A DNA stretch of 64,000 nucleotides from Peribolospora baueri (taxonomy: Eukaryota; Basidiomycota; Peribolosporomycetes; Peribolosporales; Peribolosporaceae), in NCBI GenBank assembly GCA_029717555.1, contig JAMDHS010000001.1, positions 558,001 to 622,000 of the forward strand, written 5' to 3'. Under the pieces are notes generated by a model. That model was given only the letters and a program-made list of their open reading frames with translations. It did no database searches and was not told the DNA's origin. Numbering within the stretch: position 1 is the first letter of the stretch; each line of letters opens with the position of its first letter. Made by a program: the position numbers and the translations under genes. Positions 22,904-35,678 of this stretch are shown here, one piece after another.

Positions 22904-24266
22904 ATACAATTCACCCACAGTAGCTATGGTGATCGACGCCACGGGTTATGAACTCTCTGAGCTGTGTTGAATCCTCCAAAAGTGGGGCCTTCACCTAGGT
23001 GGGTTAGACGACTCGCTTGTTATTGGAATCGTCGGCAGCGTGTTCCGACTGGAGCTCACACTCATCGTGCATTTGCGTTCGCATGACAACCCCCCATCAG
23101 ATCCTTGAACGACGTTATCCTGCTGGACGGGGGGGACCATGGCGAGTGTGCGCGGAGGACGCTCGTAAAGTCTCGATTGAAAATACACTGGTGATACCAC
23201 TTTTTATCATCTTGAACTTCGATCGTTATAATATCAATCATCACTATAGCTCATTAGAACGAAAGGACGGAAGGATGGACGTCTGATTAAAGAAAGTTAG
23301 CTGCGGTGGTGGTGGTTGAGATCGAACCCGAACTTCCTTCGCCGCTTCCCTGCGACGACGATGGTGAGAAGAGAGGGCGCTGGCTGGCAAGGTCTTATCT
23401 ATCACTCCCAACTGTTTTCGTCTAGCGGGCCGTCGACTACTGAGTGGGTTCTGCTCCGTCGTTCTCAAACTGTCTAATCCCTTGATGAGAGGATGGCGTT
23501 TCGTTTCTTTCTTTCTTTCTTCCGAGAGGCACCCGATCGATCCGTTTTCGCTGGCTCCATCGCATGGTTTTCTTTCTTTTTCTTAGTCTATATATATACC
23601 CAAGTCTTCGTCGGGGGCCACCGGCCCGGCCGCTCACGGTTCGGACGAGGAGTGAGAGAGAAAAGCCGTTCGCTCGTTCGTTCGTTCTCTATCGGGAGTA
23701 GAGGGAGCCGGCTGGAGCGAGTGGATTGGCAGGTCGACGAGTGTTGAGGAAGAAGGAGCGAGAGGAGTGTCTGGTCTGGTCTGTTCTGGTCTGGTCTGGC
23801 CTAGCCTTGCTGATCTGGCTGATCTGGCCGATACCCCGGCGAAAGCGGCGGGCGGCGGCGTAAGTGGTGGGCTTCTGGGCCGCTCTTTCCTGTTCGTTTT
23901 AGTGCCTCCACCCGGGCGGGCTATGGCTATGGATGGGACCAAGCAAGACTAAAGCGGTACCGCGGCGAAAGAAAAAGCATGGGCTCGCTGACCACATGCA
24001 CCGACTCAGCCTGCTCGCCCGCCCGATAGCCAGCCGGGTATCCGCCCAAAAGCCAGCCAAGCCAGCCAAGCCAGCCAGGCAGCCAGCCCACCGCCAGCTT
24101 CGGCCTCTTGAGGTGGGTGATCCGAGCCGAGGGGCTGCGATGTAACGGAAGGCCCGCGTGCCCGGTCTGCCCGCCTGGCCTTTTTCATCCTCGTCCTTAC
24201 CCCCTTCTGGTATCTTCAACGTGAACGAACGGGTGGAGACCTGGAGGCCAAGACGCCGTGATTTTC

Positions 24267-24285
24267 GATCGATCGATCGATCGGT
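24267..24285. repeat. GATC tetranucleotide tract
   Basis: Four to five tandem copies of GATC, self-complementary, in the gene-poor region. Confidence 0.7.
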
Positions 24286-24350
24286 CGAATTTGCCTGTCT
24301 GCCTGCGTGATTGGACTGACTTGACCGAAGTGAATTGGATTGACTGGGAA

Positions 24351-24402
24351 CATACAGATAGACAGATAGACAGATAGACAGACAGATAGAAAGATAGACA
24401 GG
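24351..24402. repeat. CAGA/GATA microsatellite
   Basis: An imperfect tandem tract of GATA and CAGA units in the gene-poor region. Confidence 0.8.
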
Positions 24403-25433
24403 TAGATTGCTCGCCAGCTCCCTCGCTCCCCATCTCTCCCTCTCTCCGTCCGCCACTCGTTCTCGTTCGTCCCCAAGGACCGCGGCGCCCGCTTCCTGCT
24501 CAGCCGTTAGCAAGGGGAAGGGGAAGGGGACCGTGAAGTGACGTAGGTCATCTTGGGACAGGCAGGCAGGCAGGAAAGGACACTGGAGAGAAGGTCTAGT
24601 TTCAAGTTTGGACATGGACATGGACATGCCGCCGTGGCGTTTCGCACGCCATATACGTCAGACGGATGTCGAGTGACGCGGCGATGCTGATATGGGCCAT
24701 TCGCGTTTTACTACTACTCTGTACAGACAGACGACAGACAGGACCGGACTACGGTCGGGTGGGCGGTGGTCGGTCATCGGCCGTTCTCGACGAAGCGACA
24801 CGAGATGGACGACGACGACGACGGTCGGTCCCTCATTTTTTTTCAAGCGTGAAAGGGAAGATGGGGGGATGGACGACAGTCGTTCTTAGGTGATCTCCTC
24901 CACGTCTCTCTCCACTTTGAGGGCAAGCATGTGGCCCTTCCACCCATCGTCCATATACGTAAGTACTCGCTCTCGCGTGGCTCTCGACGTGCTCGCCTAG
25001 GTCTGTCTGTCTTCCACGCGTCGGTTGTGGTAGTCGGTCGTCGGTGGGGCCGTGCCGTGCATGGATATGATATGGATGGGCGCCGACGCGTGAAGCGCTG
25101 CGGACGGCAACCTCAGACGACATGATCAGGACAAACATGGCCGTGCGCGCCGACGCTCCCCGTCGGCACGTGACCCGGAAGCTTTGAAGCGAACGACGAG
25201 GGCAAGGGCAGATGGATGAGGCATTTCCACCACGCGGTGCTCCGCATGGACGAGCGTCAGTCCAGTCGCCCTCTCCATCTCAATCTCACTGGGACGCCAT
25301 TCGCAGAGGCAGCGAGTGAGTGCTTGGCATGCGCGATACCCAAATACATTATTAGCCAGTCATGGAGCCAGACCACGACCTCGAGTCGGTCCGTCATGAT
25401 GAACAACCACCTCCCTTCTTCGTTCACACCACC

Positions 25434-28400
25434 ATGTCCGAGCGCGAAGAGTCTGTTCGAAAGCTCACCCGCCTCGGTGCAACTCTCCTCGCCGGTCACC
25501 AACAAGACCAAGCAGCGAGAGCGAGAGGCCCAACAGACGTCACTGCCCTCCTCCAATCCCGCTTGAGCCGATTCAGAGACGGCCTCGCAGACCTCTCTCC
25601 CGCCCCATGGGTCCCCATCTACCTCACCCCCTGTCTCCGCTCCACCTCTTTCCAAACCATCGGCGCCGCTTGGGCCGACGATGAAGGGGGCGGTCGGGAC
25701 TTGCCGACAGAACAAGAACTGCCCGTCGAGGGCGAGGGCGGTCGAGACGACGAGGATCGCGCAAAGCGCGCCACCGCCACTGCCGCCCTGGCCGTACTGC
25801 AGAGCGTACACGCCGCTCTCACTGCCCCCGTTCGACCGTCGTCTACCTCGGTCTCGACGACCGAAGAACCTCAACCGGAGGGGGGCCGCGCGGCGTCATC
25901 CAGGGAGCCCATCCCTCCTCCCACCGACCTTCTCTTTACCGACGACTTGGCCACCCTCGACACCCTCGCCGGCGTCGCCGTCCGATGGGGCCTCCAGCCG
26001 CGAATAAACGCTTTCGATTGTGCTGTCTCTCGCACTGTAAGAGACGCGGCGACGGCGGCGGCGGCGGCGGAGGGGGAGGAGAAGGAGGAGGCCGAGGCCG
26101 AGGCCGAGGAAAAGGTGACCGAAGCGTGGAAGGACCTAGCCGAGTACTTTAGCCGCTTCAGAACGCTTCTAGGTCTTCGCCGGAGGCTGTCCGATACGGG
26201 AGAGAGACGAACGGGTGGAGCCGAGACGCCGAGCCCGACCTCGCCTTCATCTATCCCTTCCTCCCTCGCTCTCACCTCCCCTCTCCCAGCCATCCTCCGA
26301 GACGCACATTCCGCCGACGTCGTCGCCGCTCTCGTTCGCCTCGTCTTTTGGCGTCCCGCTCGCGGCCGAAAGGTCAAACACGTCGGTCCTTCGTCTTCGT
26401 CTTCGCCTTCGCCAGCTGAGCAGGAAGGGTTCGAGAACAAGAGGAAGACGGCGGGGAGCGAGTTGAAGTCGGTCTTGAAGACGTGAGCGCCCACACTGCC
26501 TGCCTTGTTTCGTCCCCGTCCACCGCCGCTCACCGGTCTTTCTTTCTTTTTGTCGGCGGCACAGCCTCCCAGCCCCCGAAGCGTTCCGCGCGCTCTCCTT
26601 TCTCCTCCGCCCGTCCTCCTCCCGGACAGAAGGAACGACGGCATCTCCTCCGCAAGCCACGTCGCTGCCCCCATCCGGCATCTTCTCTCTCGAGGACGAA
26701 GAAAGCAGACCTCGCACGTCTCCTTCTTCTTCTTCTTCTTCCACGACTCCGACGCCCGCCTTTGTACGCACGGCCGCGCTGCGCCTCCTGACCGCTCAAC
26801 TGCTCAGGCCGGACGGCGTGGCAGGTCTCGTTGAGAGCGTCCTGGGCGGAGGCCCAGGCGAGTCTGGCGGCGCGCGGGATGAGCAGGGCATCGCTACTTC
26901 TGACACGGGCGTTGGAGGTGGGTGGCGTCGGGTACCGCGTCGCGTCGCGTCGCAAAACCGACCTTTGATCTGATCCTCTGATGCCTCTATTATTAGCTTC
27001 CGCTGCCAAACTGGACCATATCGCTCGGCTGCTAGGGACCCCGCCGAAGGAGATGGAGAAGGCGGTGAGCCCCCCCCCCTCTTTCCCTTCGCCGTCGGTT
27101 CCGTTAAGACGCTCTTCTTGTCGTCTGGTCGATAACTGGGCTGATTTCTTTTACCTTGTCTAACCTCCGACCCCACGACCCAGGAGTACTTCTCCACCAT
27201 CCTACCACGCATCCTAGCCCTCATCGACCCGCCCCCTCCCGCTGCCCCGACCTTGCCCGTTACGCCCCATATACACCGCATCGCGGCGGTTTATGCGCTC
27301 TCATACATCGTCGAGCGACATGGTCCTCTCGTTCGCCGGGTGCTATGGGACATCGTTTGGGGCCCATTCGAGCCCGTCGTGGATCGCAGCGTCCGGCTGG
27401 CCGCCCGCCGCGCCTCGCGAGCAGCCGAGGATCAGCACGGATCCGAGTCCGACGCGGACGACGTGCTCGTTGTGACGCCCCATCTCGTCCAGCGCGCCGT
27501 ACGCCTCCTCCGTTCCATCCTCATCTACGCCTCGCCCGGCATGGGTCCGCCTTTGCTTTCCTACTTCGTCCGACCGATCCTTCCCCAGCTGTTCTCGCTG
27601 TACGAGTATCTCGACCTGACGCCAGAAGACGACGGCGGCGGCGGCAGAAAGCATGCGAAGAGACGCGTACTGATCGTGGAACAAGTAGAGCCTCCGACGG
27701 GCGGTGCCGGCACCGCGACAGAACCCAAACCCACCGGTCGCCTCAAGCTCAAGGAGGACGTGCGAGAACTGCTGCGGACGTACACCCGCCTCTCTTCCCG
27801 GACTGACGCGGAAGGGGCGTGGTTCGACGTCGTGGTTAGGCTTGGTCTTAGGCCTACGGAAGGTGGGCCAGGTATTGGGGAGAGCGAGTGGGGACGCCGG
27901 GTAGGGGAGGAGATGGACAAAGAGATGGGCGTGCTTGGGGAAGCGCCTCATGAGGCGGACCACGACCACGACTGGGGGCTTTACTGGACCGACATCGACG
28001 GCGACGTTGGCGTATGCTACGGACGGTGAGAGACGGGAACTCTTGGCGTGTGTGTGGTCGGGCACCGCGCGTTCTCATCGATGGAGTCGGTTTGGATTTT
28101 TTCCTTCTTCTTCAGAGCCACACCTCGTACACCCGCCTCGGCTCAAGACCTCCTGAACCTCCTCTCGCCGTTAGCCACCTCAGGATCGGCCTTCGAGGAA
28201 CCGCCGCTATCTGACATTTCTAACATCCCCGACTTGCGCGGATTCCTGCCGTTGTCGTCACCCGACCCGCCAGTCTTCGCGGCCGTGCTGAAGGAGTCGC
28301 AAAGAGAGGATGTCTCTGGTGGTGTCTTTATACGATTGTTGGAGGAGTATCAGACGACCGCGCAAGCGATGACTGAGGACCGGTGAGTCTTTCCTTTTCG

Positions 28401-30448
28401 AACCCGCTCTTTTCGTTCAACAGCCTTGCCAGATGATCTGACGAGACCTCCCTTTCGGTTTCTTTTTTTGGTTTTTGGCACACAGAAACCTACTCATCTT
28501 ACAGCTTGTTCTCCAGCTCCTCGCCATCGTCGGTCCATCTGCCATCGCGGACGAACCAGAAAAGGTGTTGTCGTTTGTCAATTTTGTCCTCGACCGTCAT
28601 GTGTCCGGGACGGAATTGCAGAGGTCGTCCCGACTTGGCCAACTCATCAGCGAGGTGGAGCCAACAGAGATTGCTCTGAGCAGCTCTGCAGACGCCGGTA
28701 TCGCGACGGCAGGTGTCGAACGTCTGGGAGCGTCTGCGTCTTTTGGAGACGAAGAAGCAGCGAGCGGAGAAGAGATGGTCCGCACCGCGCTCAGTCTACT
28801 TTTGTCCGTTCTCGAGGGACGACCGGAACTTTCGACATCGAGTCTTCCCTTGCTGGCCGTCGTCTCGTCCAAACTTCCCGCCCTGTCCTCTTCGCCTACG
28901 TTTTCCACCGACGTGCGGCAGCTCGCCAGGGAGGCGTCCCTCGTATTGACATCGCGCTCCGCTGCAGAGGCCGCGCCCGGGAGCGGGGGCGGGCGCGGGT
29001 CCGAGGGCGACGACGAAAGCAGAAAGCGAGAACGGGCGATGGTGATCTACCGCGAAGCATTGCGGCTGTTACAAGATCCCATCATCCCCGTCCGAGCACA
29101 CGGTATCCACCTTCTCCGAGCACTGCTCGCTAGACCACCGCCTCCGGCGCGACTGTCGCCAAGCGAGATTGGACCGACGTCCTTTGGTCAACCCGCTCGT
29201 CGGCCGCCCGCTCGACGACCGGGCGGCCGACGAGCGGAGGAGGAGGACGAACGGCCTCTGCTCGCTTCTGAGCCGGCCTTATCCCCTAGCCTCCTCGACC
29301 TGTTCATCAAGACCATCGCCGACGATGAGAGCTATCTATACCTCAACGCGATCAAGGGACTGGCGGATATGGGCGACTTGTCGGGAGAGGAAGGGAAGAA
29401 GGTCGTCCGTGAGCTCGTGCGTATATATACGGGACGGCGGGACAATGGTGCCACTGGCTTCTCGGATCCCCTGGAGAGGGCGGAGGTGGACAAACGGCTG
29501 AGGGTTGGTGAAGCGTTGGCGGAGGTTATCAAGCGCAACGAAGAGTCGTTGAGCGTATACAGTGAGCAGACGACGGACGGCACGACATGCACATTTGGAG
29601 CGCGGACAGTATACGAAACGCTCACTTGTATCGTCTCTCTCTCCATAGCACCCCTCCTTATCCCTCCGCTCATGGCCGTCGTGCGCCAGTCTACCCTACC
29701 GGTCGTACTGCGCTCCTCGGCTCTCACCCTCCTCGCAACGTGTCTGGAAGCCTCACCTGTCGCAGTTTCTCGGTACGTGGACGAGCTCGTCGACGTTTGC
29801 ATCACTTTGCTGGTCGTCGAGGGCGTGACGCGGCCAGTGCGTCGCGGTCGCAGCAAGGATGCAGAAGGGCCGCGAGGTGAGAAGCCTGAGTCGACGGGTT
29901 ATCAAGCGTCCAGAGGGACGACGTCGAATACGGCAAGCGAGAAGGCGAGTGACGCCGGACGGTCCGAAGCGAGGGCTGCGGAGGAGGCGAAGGAGGACCT
30001 GCTTTCGGAACTCACGCCGGCAGAGGTGGAACGACTACGCGTGGCGGAGGCGGAGGAAGAGGCGCCGACGACGACGAGCGCCAAGCGACAGCCGACGCTG
30101 CGACGCGGCGCTTTACTCTTCCTCACCGTGCTCCTTCGGGCCGCCAAGGAGCTTTTGGAGGGGACTGGCGAGAGGGGAGGAGAGCTGGGGCTAGGTGGGC
30201 TGAGGTTGCCCGGCGGCCGTTTCCTGCCCCTGGACCCTGAGAGACGCACCAGCACTACGGAGGGTGGAGCGGGACGGGAACGAAGGATGATACTGTTCCC
30301 GCTCGACCGGGTGGAGCGCACAAAGGAGCTGATGGGCTATCTGGAGGCGATGGACGAAGACGGCGTCGTCAGGGTCCAAGCTGCCGAAGTGAGGCGGGAG
30401 CTCGAAGAATGGCACCTCGTCGTCCTGCATGCCGGTCTCTCTCTGTGA
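25434..30448 (+). CDS. RTP1: Rtp1/TANGO6-family HEAT-repeat protein (RNA polymerase II nuclear import/assembly)
   Basis: Yeast Rtp1 helps RNA polymerase II assembly and nuclear import; the animal relative is TANGO6. The protein is built of alpha-helical repeats. Exon 1 runs from ATG 25434 (CACCATGTCC context; an in-frame ATG at 25362 is an alternative) to a GTGAGC donor near 26483. Further exons read PAFVRTAALRLLTAQLLRPD; KLDHIARLLGTPPKEMEK; EYFSTILPRILALIDPP ... with VRRVLWDIVWGPFEP; ATPRTPASAQDLLNLLSPLA; and NLLILQLVLQLLAIVGPSAI to the stop. An in-frame 87-nt intron is likely at 29562-29648. The RTP1_C1-like block has DDESYLYLNAIKGLADMGD. The RTP1_C2-like block has LRSSALTLLATCLEASP, then RRGALLFLTVLLRAAKE. 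Several acidic/Ser linkers are fungal insertions. The protein is convergent with uS15m. Confidence 0.85.
29193..29237 (+). repeat. Perfect 18-bp inverted repeat inside the RTP1 coding sequence
   Basis: Left arm CCGCTCGTCGGCCGCCCG (29193-29210), loop of 9 nt, right arm CGGGCGGCCGACGAGCGG (29220-29237). It encodes an Arg/Pro-rich linker (ARRPPARRPGGRRA) just before the conserved RTP1_C1-like block. Confidence 0.9.
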
Positions 30449-30708
30449 CGTGACACCGGGGGTGGGGGGGGGGGGTGGAGGGGGGTTCGCACGCACACAC
30501 ACGTAAACGCAACGCTTCCTTCCACTTGTACAATATTGATCCAGACTCGAAACTGGCATCTCGAGCCTAGCCTTTATCCTCTCCGTTCTAGCCGCCCGTC
30601 CCTCTCTCTTCGCCATACAATCGTCAAAATCCGGTCCAGGTTTATATTCTCCCCCACCCCGCCGCCACGCTTGGTCGGGGTCGGTCGCTACAAAGAAACA
30701 CTAGGACT
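30449..30708. other. Convergent 3' flanks, RTP1 / uS15m
   Basis: Short shared terminator region with a G-rich run (about 30459-30476) right after the RTP1 stop, followed by a CACACA run. No gene. Confidence 0.45.
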
Positions 30709-31994
30709 TCACGGCACCACCACCTCGCCTTCCACCGCCCTCTTCTCAAGCCCAAGCTGTCCGAGGACGGTGTCGTATCGTTCCACGCTCTTTCGCTTGA
30801 GGTATCGGAGGATTTTAGCACGCTTGTGGACGAGGTGTCGAAGGGCGCGGCGATTGTGGTGATCGTGTCGGGCGTTGGTGAGGTGGGAGTGGAGGTTGTG
30901 GATCCGGTAGGTGAGGATTGCGGCTGTGGAGCGGAATGGAAAGAGGAGGGAGGGGCGCGGTCAGAGAGAAAAACTTGGATCGGTGCGCTCACGCTCCTCG
31001 CAGGGTTAGCGCGAGACGAAGCGGAGCAGCATCTCATGGCGAAGAGACCGAGAGGGTGAACATATGTGAGGAAACGCACCTTGTACCTCGGGACTACCCG
31101 TGTCGACGACGCGAGCCTCGGCATCTGCGGCCTCCTCCTCCGCCCTTTGCCTTCCAAAAGCGTCGATGATCCTCCTCTTGTTCTCCACGGCGATGCCCTT
31201 GGAGCTGGCGTTCCTGAGGTCCACGATCCGTCCCAGCAGCTCCGCGTTGCCGTACTGCTCGTCCTGGATAGCCTTGATCTCCGCGTCCACGGCGTCTCCG
31301 TCGTAGATCGAGGGCGTGAGATGACTGGACGACGACGAGGACGCTGATGATGTTGTTGATGTTGATGATGAAGTACCCTCCGATTCGGAGCCAGGGAGCC
31401 TACCGCCGGCCTGCTTGACACGGGTCTCGATGTTGATGGCGGGCAGGCGCTTGAAGAGCAGCTCTCGATCTTCGGCGGTGAGACCAAAGTTGACGAGCTC
31501 GGGCCCGCCGGCGGCGTCCGCAGACGGGGAGGAAGAAGAGGAAGGGGATGGGTTCTGGAGCCGCCAGACGTGTTCCTTGTCGAGGAGGACGGACTTGAGC
31601 TTGCTCTCCGTCCACAGGCCCTCATTCCTCGATCCGTAGCCGAGGACCGGGTCAGGCTTGGTGATCTCGAGGGAAGCGGCCACGCGGCGACGTCTTTCGA
31701 GGTTCTGCTTCTTCTTCATCCGGGTCAGACGTTTCTTTCGGGACTCGTTGGCTGGGGCGGAGGAGTGGAAGGGAGAGGCGAGGAGCATCGGGCTGGCGGT
31801 GAGAGGCGTCGTGAGCCAAGCGGTGAGGGACGGCCGGGCTGAAGGGCGGTGTGCGGAAGGGAGGGAGGGGAGAGTGTGAGCGTGCGGGCGAATGGAAAAC
31901 GCTGCTGCTCGGCGGAAGGGAAAGGCTCAGTTGACTACTTACCATTGGAGCCTGCGACGAGAGCGACAAGTCGAGATGATGATGAGGCAGCCAT
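30709..31994 (-). CDS. MRPS28: Mitochondrial small-subunit ribosomal protein uS15m
   Basis: Binds 12S-type rRNA in the mitochondrial 30S subunit. The S15 domain is in the last exon: ILTYRIHNLHSHLTNARHDH, then NRRALRHLVHKRAKILRYLK and VERYDTVLGQLGL, the classic S15 pattern (bacterial LTERINxLTxHL...HDHHSRRGLLxLVxxRRRLLxYL). Exon 1 (31994 to about 31945) codes MAASSSSRLVALVAGSN, which splices in phase 1 to a long second exon. The leader is Ser/Arg-rich without acidic residues, fitting a mitochondrial presequence. The N-terminal extension of about 270 residues includes a Lys/Arg-rich patch and a Ser/Thr run, as in fungal mitoribosomal S15 (yeast Mrps28). The stop is at 30709-30711. Confidence 0.9.
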
Positions 31995-32663
31995 GGCGAG
32001 GAGAGTGACGGGCCGGCGCTGACGGACGGACGGACGATAGGAACGAGGTCGAAGAGGAAGGCCAAACTTCGGGAGAGAGCAGTTGCGGCTGGAAGAAAGG
32101 GCAAGTCGCGGCGGAGATAGGCGGTCCAAGACGAGACGAGACGAACTCTCGGACGAGTCGAGAGAGAACGCGATTTCTTCGGGCACGGCAGACAGAGAGA
32201 ATGAATACCCATGACAGAGCGAGCTGAGTTGATTGACAGGCCAAGGCCGGGATAGAGGTAGGGACAGGCGAAAGGAGGAAGAAGTACGAAGACGTGGGCG
32301 AAAGGAGTGTGGTAGAGCCAAAATAGAAGAGGAACGAAAGAGCGGAAGATGCCGAGGCGCGCACCGACGCCGCCTCTCTACTACTAAGGGCTGGATTATG
32401 GGAGCGGGGACACGAGACGAGACGAGGCGAATCAAGTCAAAAAGTCGGATTCGATGGAGGAAAGGAAAGAAGGGATCGACTGATGACCATCGGCATCGAC
32501 CGACCGCCGCCTGCTCTGGGTCTAGGTGTTAGGTAAATTGATATGCGAGATTCTATTCGCTCTTCGCCGCCTCCTCAATCCATCGCCATCGCCATTACCA
32601 TCGCCACCGCCATCACCATCTCCGCCGCATTTCCTCAGCTCCGTCGAACGCGTTCCTCCGCGT
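31995..32663. other. Intergenic: uS15m promoter and oxidoreductase 3' flank
   Basis: About 670 bp. No gene seen. CCATCGCCATCGCCATTACC-type trinucleotide-like repeats lie at about 32579-32630. Confidence 0.45.
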
Positions 32664-35600
32664 TCACTGGGGGAAACCACCGGCGGGGATCTTGCGGCTT
32701 TTCTCCGAAGCGGTGCGGATGGCCCAGGTCTGTGATGGGCATGAAACGCGGTTTCTCAGCTTTCTCTTCTCCACTTGCTTTGGCCCGATCGGACCGAACG
32801 AAGGACGCAAACTCACGAGCTCATACGTCTTGACGGCGTCGAGGTAGCTGCTGAGGATGGGAGCGGTGCCCTCTCCGAGCTCAATGTTGTCGATGAGGTT
32901 GGAGATCTCGGAGAAGAAAGGGTCGTCGTTGGGGATCCGGATCACCTCCTCGTGGTCATCTCCCGGACGGCGCATGACGAGCATCGGGTGGTTGTAAGGG
33001 TCGACCAGGCGGAGCTGGTAGCCGTCGGCGTAGACCTCGAGCTCGGTCGAGTAGTTGGTGCCTAGCGATGAACGAAAAGAAAAGTCGTAAGCAAAGGTCG
33101 TGCGCACTGGCGAAAGACGCGGCCGCATCTGGTCTACACTTGCCTTGAAGGGCAACGGCGTGAGTCAACTGCCCGACCGCACCCGACATGTACTTCCTGC
33201 AGGGTTGAAAGGAGGCACCAGACAATGTCCATCGTCAGCTCCAATCGCCTTGGAGCTCCCGCCCCTCGGCGCCATCGCTTCTGCTCACCAGCTAGCGCCG
33301 GTGATCCTCGGGATCCTGTTTTCAGGTGCGACCTTGGACTCGTTGACGGGGATCTTGGAAAGCCTGCCAGGCTTCTCGTAGTACTCCACCGAGTGAGCCA
33401 AAACGCTGGAGATGTCGACCTGGAGGGAGAGTGACAGGAAGAAGAGTGAGCGCGAGGGCTTGAGAGGGAAAGAATGGCTGATCGACGCGACAGCACATTC
33501 CAAGTTTTCTGAACGACAACGGCAAAGAAGACACGTACCTCGCCACCGAAGTAACGCGACAGGTCACAGAAGTGCGTGGCCTGCTCAACGATGGCTGCAG
33601 ACGGGAGAGAAAGAGGGAGCGTATGGGCGGCTGAACATGCGCGGGGACAGGGACACGAAGGGACCGAACTCACGTCCGCACGTCTGCGACTTGTCCCACC
33701 AGTCGAGCTTGGCGGTGTGTTCGCTGACGAGATATAAAAGGAAATGGGGATATCTGATTAGACTCGACGCATAATAGTCGCCAGCGAAAGCGGACACGAC
33801 AAAGTGACAACGCACTACGCCATGATGTAACGAGCGTTGGTGGCCATCACGTTGAGGTTGTTCTCCTCGATGATCTGCCTGTGGTGGGAAGGAAAAGGCG
33901 AAGAGGGGTGAGTAGCCTATCGGACTAGGCGGAGTAGCGAATGAAGATATGGGCAAGTCGAGCTCACTTCATCTTCTGCACCACTGTCCGTCGGATGGAG
34001 CAGACAAGGTACGAAAATGAAACGGTCAGAACAAGCCGCTGCTGGCCGAGCTCAGTAACTTGGATGCGGTGCACTCACCCTTGAGATACCTGAGCATGTA
34101 ACCGACGCTGACGATGGTGCCCGTCTTCTCGAGCTCCTTAGCGACGATCATAGCCTGGTCGACGGGGCCGGTCGAGACGGGCTTCTCGATGAAGAGAGCG
34201 ACATTGGGGAATGCCTGCGTCAGCTTGCGCTCCAGGTCTCGGCCCGGCTGCTCGGTGCCGCGGTAAGCGGGCGGGGCGCCGACGATGACGACCCTGCAGG
34301 GGAGGGGAGAAAGACAAGGTAAAACGAAGACGGATGAGGGATGAGGGCGCCAAGGACGGCTCGAGGGCAAGGACATGGTAAACTAACTGCGGCTTCTCCT
34401 TCTCCGTGAGGCCCTCGAGGGCCTCCTTGAGGTCACGGAACTTCTTGGTGTCCTTGTAGGCGGAGTTTACGAAAGAGTTGCGCTTCTTGTGGAGCACGGA
34501 CTCGGAGCGCTCCAGAGAGGGGTCGACCAGGCCGACCACTTTGAGACGGGGGCCGAGCTTGCTGTGAAGGGTTGGAGGAAAGTGTGCGTAGGGAAGATGG
34601 GACAGCGTCGGTCAGCGGGGATGGGCAAAGGGAGCGGAGCTTGACGAAAAGACGACGGGAGATGTGGGGGATACGCACTGCTCGAGGCGGAAAGAGTGGT
34701 TCCAGGGACCTTCGTCCGAGCCTGCGCAGGTTGGAGGACAGGGTGGGACGAGAAGTTCGTTAGCCGCCGTCGACACACGATCGGCCGGGCCAGCAGCGCC
34801 GCGCACCGGTCCATGCGGACGTGAGAGGAAAAAGACGAGAGCTAGGGATGGACGTCTGTCACCATCGCTTTTGCTTTCATGTTCGCATTCCGGGCGACCG
34901 GGACGAGCAAGAGCATGAAAAGGCAAGGATGGGGGCGAGATGGAGCTCGATGGCGTCGTCGTCGCGGATCGTCGGCCGGCGATTAAGAGGCGTCACGCGG
35001 CTGACGACGCTGCGCCAAGCACGGCGGCGGAGATGCAGGCGCGCGGCAAACAACAAAAGGCTGCCGCGTCGATCCCCGCATGGAAAGAAAAGGAAGAAAG
35101 AATATGATGGGAGGAAGAAAAGATGGAGGAAGGAAGGCGGAAAGGAATTCCTGGGGAAAACAAACACAAACACTTCGCCATCGCGTCGGGAAGAGAAAAA
35201 GAAAAAAGAGAGACCAGAAGACAAGAGGAGAAGACAAGCCGCTTCGCTTCGCTCGGCCCCGCCCTTCCACCGTCCAGCAAATCCCCTCATTTACAGTCCC
35301 AGCCTCTCAAACGGAAACCAAAAACGAAAACGAAAAAAGGGCCAGCGCGCCCACGTCGCGTGCGCACTCACCAAAGTTGATGTTGCCCGCGCCGATGACG
35401 AGCACGTTAAAGTCCGGACCAGGGTCGGGGTGAGGCGCCTTGTGCATCTGCGTAGGCTCGGCGTTGGGAAGGGAAGTGTGGGCCGGGCCGCCGTAGAAGC
35501 CCGTACCGAGGCGGAAGGCGCGCTTCTGCTGAGCCGCCAACGGCGAGGGAGAGGCGGAGGCGGCGGCAGATCGGAGCGCAAGGCTAGACGGACGGCTTGC

Positions 35601-35678
35601 CGTGGAGAGGCACCGGCCGCTCAAGGCGGCGACGCTGCCCGTGCCCGTGGCGAGGCGGCGGGGGAGGGAGCTGAACAT
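32664..35678 (-). CDS. Gfo/Idh/MocA-family NAD(P)-binding oxidoreductase, probably mitochondrial
   Basis: Rossmann-fold dehydrogenase of the sugar/inositol dehydrogenase superfamily; the substrate cannot be told. Residues 1-40 are rich in Arg, Ser and Ala and lack acidic residues, as in mitochondrial presequences. The dinucleotide-binding strand reads FNVLVIGAGNINFG. It is followed by KLGPRLKVVGLVDPS (acidic residue ending strand 2), then VVIVGAPPAYRG, then the EKPVSTGP motif with the conserved EKP lysine. Later exons give ATNARYIMAY, DWWDKSQTCG, VEQATHFCDLSRYFGGEV (family-type H and D), VDISSVLAHSVEYYEKPG, and TELEVYADGYQLRLVDPYNH, with WAIRTASEKSRKIPAGGF before the stop. There are many short introns; the last has GTGAGT...CATCACAG. 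The start ATG at 35676-35678 is the first in the open frame. Confidence 0.85.

Larger units (their letters stand above)
22904..25433. other. Gene-poor, simple-repeat-rich intergenic region
   Basis: About 2.5 kb with no coding segment I can support. It carries several short tandem tracts: TTCG/GTTC runs near 23675-23690, CTGGT repeats near 23769-23832, CCAGC/AGCCA repeats near 24050-24085, GATC repeats near 24267-24285, and a CAGA/GATA tract at 24351-24402. The right end should contain the Rtp1 promoter. A minus-strand stretch at about 24888-24953, ending in a stop, could be a lone exon but has no partner. Confidence 0.55.

Noticed and set aside
24340-24410. CRISPR-like or transposon origin for the CAGA/GATA tract
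   Set aside because: Plain microsatellite: no spacers, no terminal repeats, no coding sequence nearby.
24888-25138. Possible minus-strand gene with a last exon ending KVERDVEEIT
   Set aside because: The closing stretch looks coding, but I could not join it in phase to a convincing upstream exon; left unannotated.
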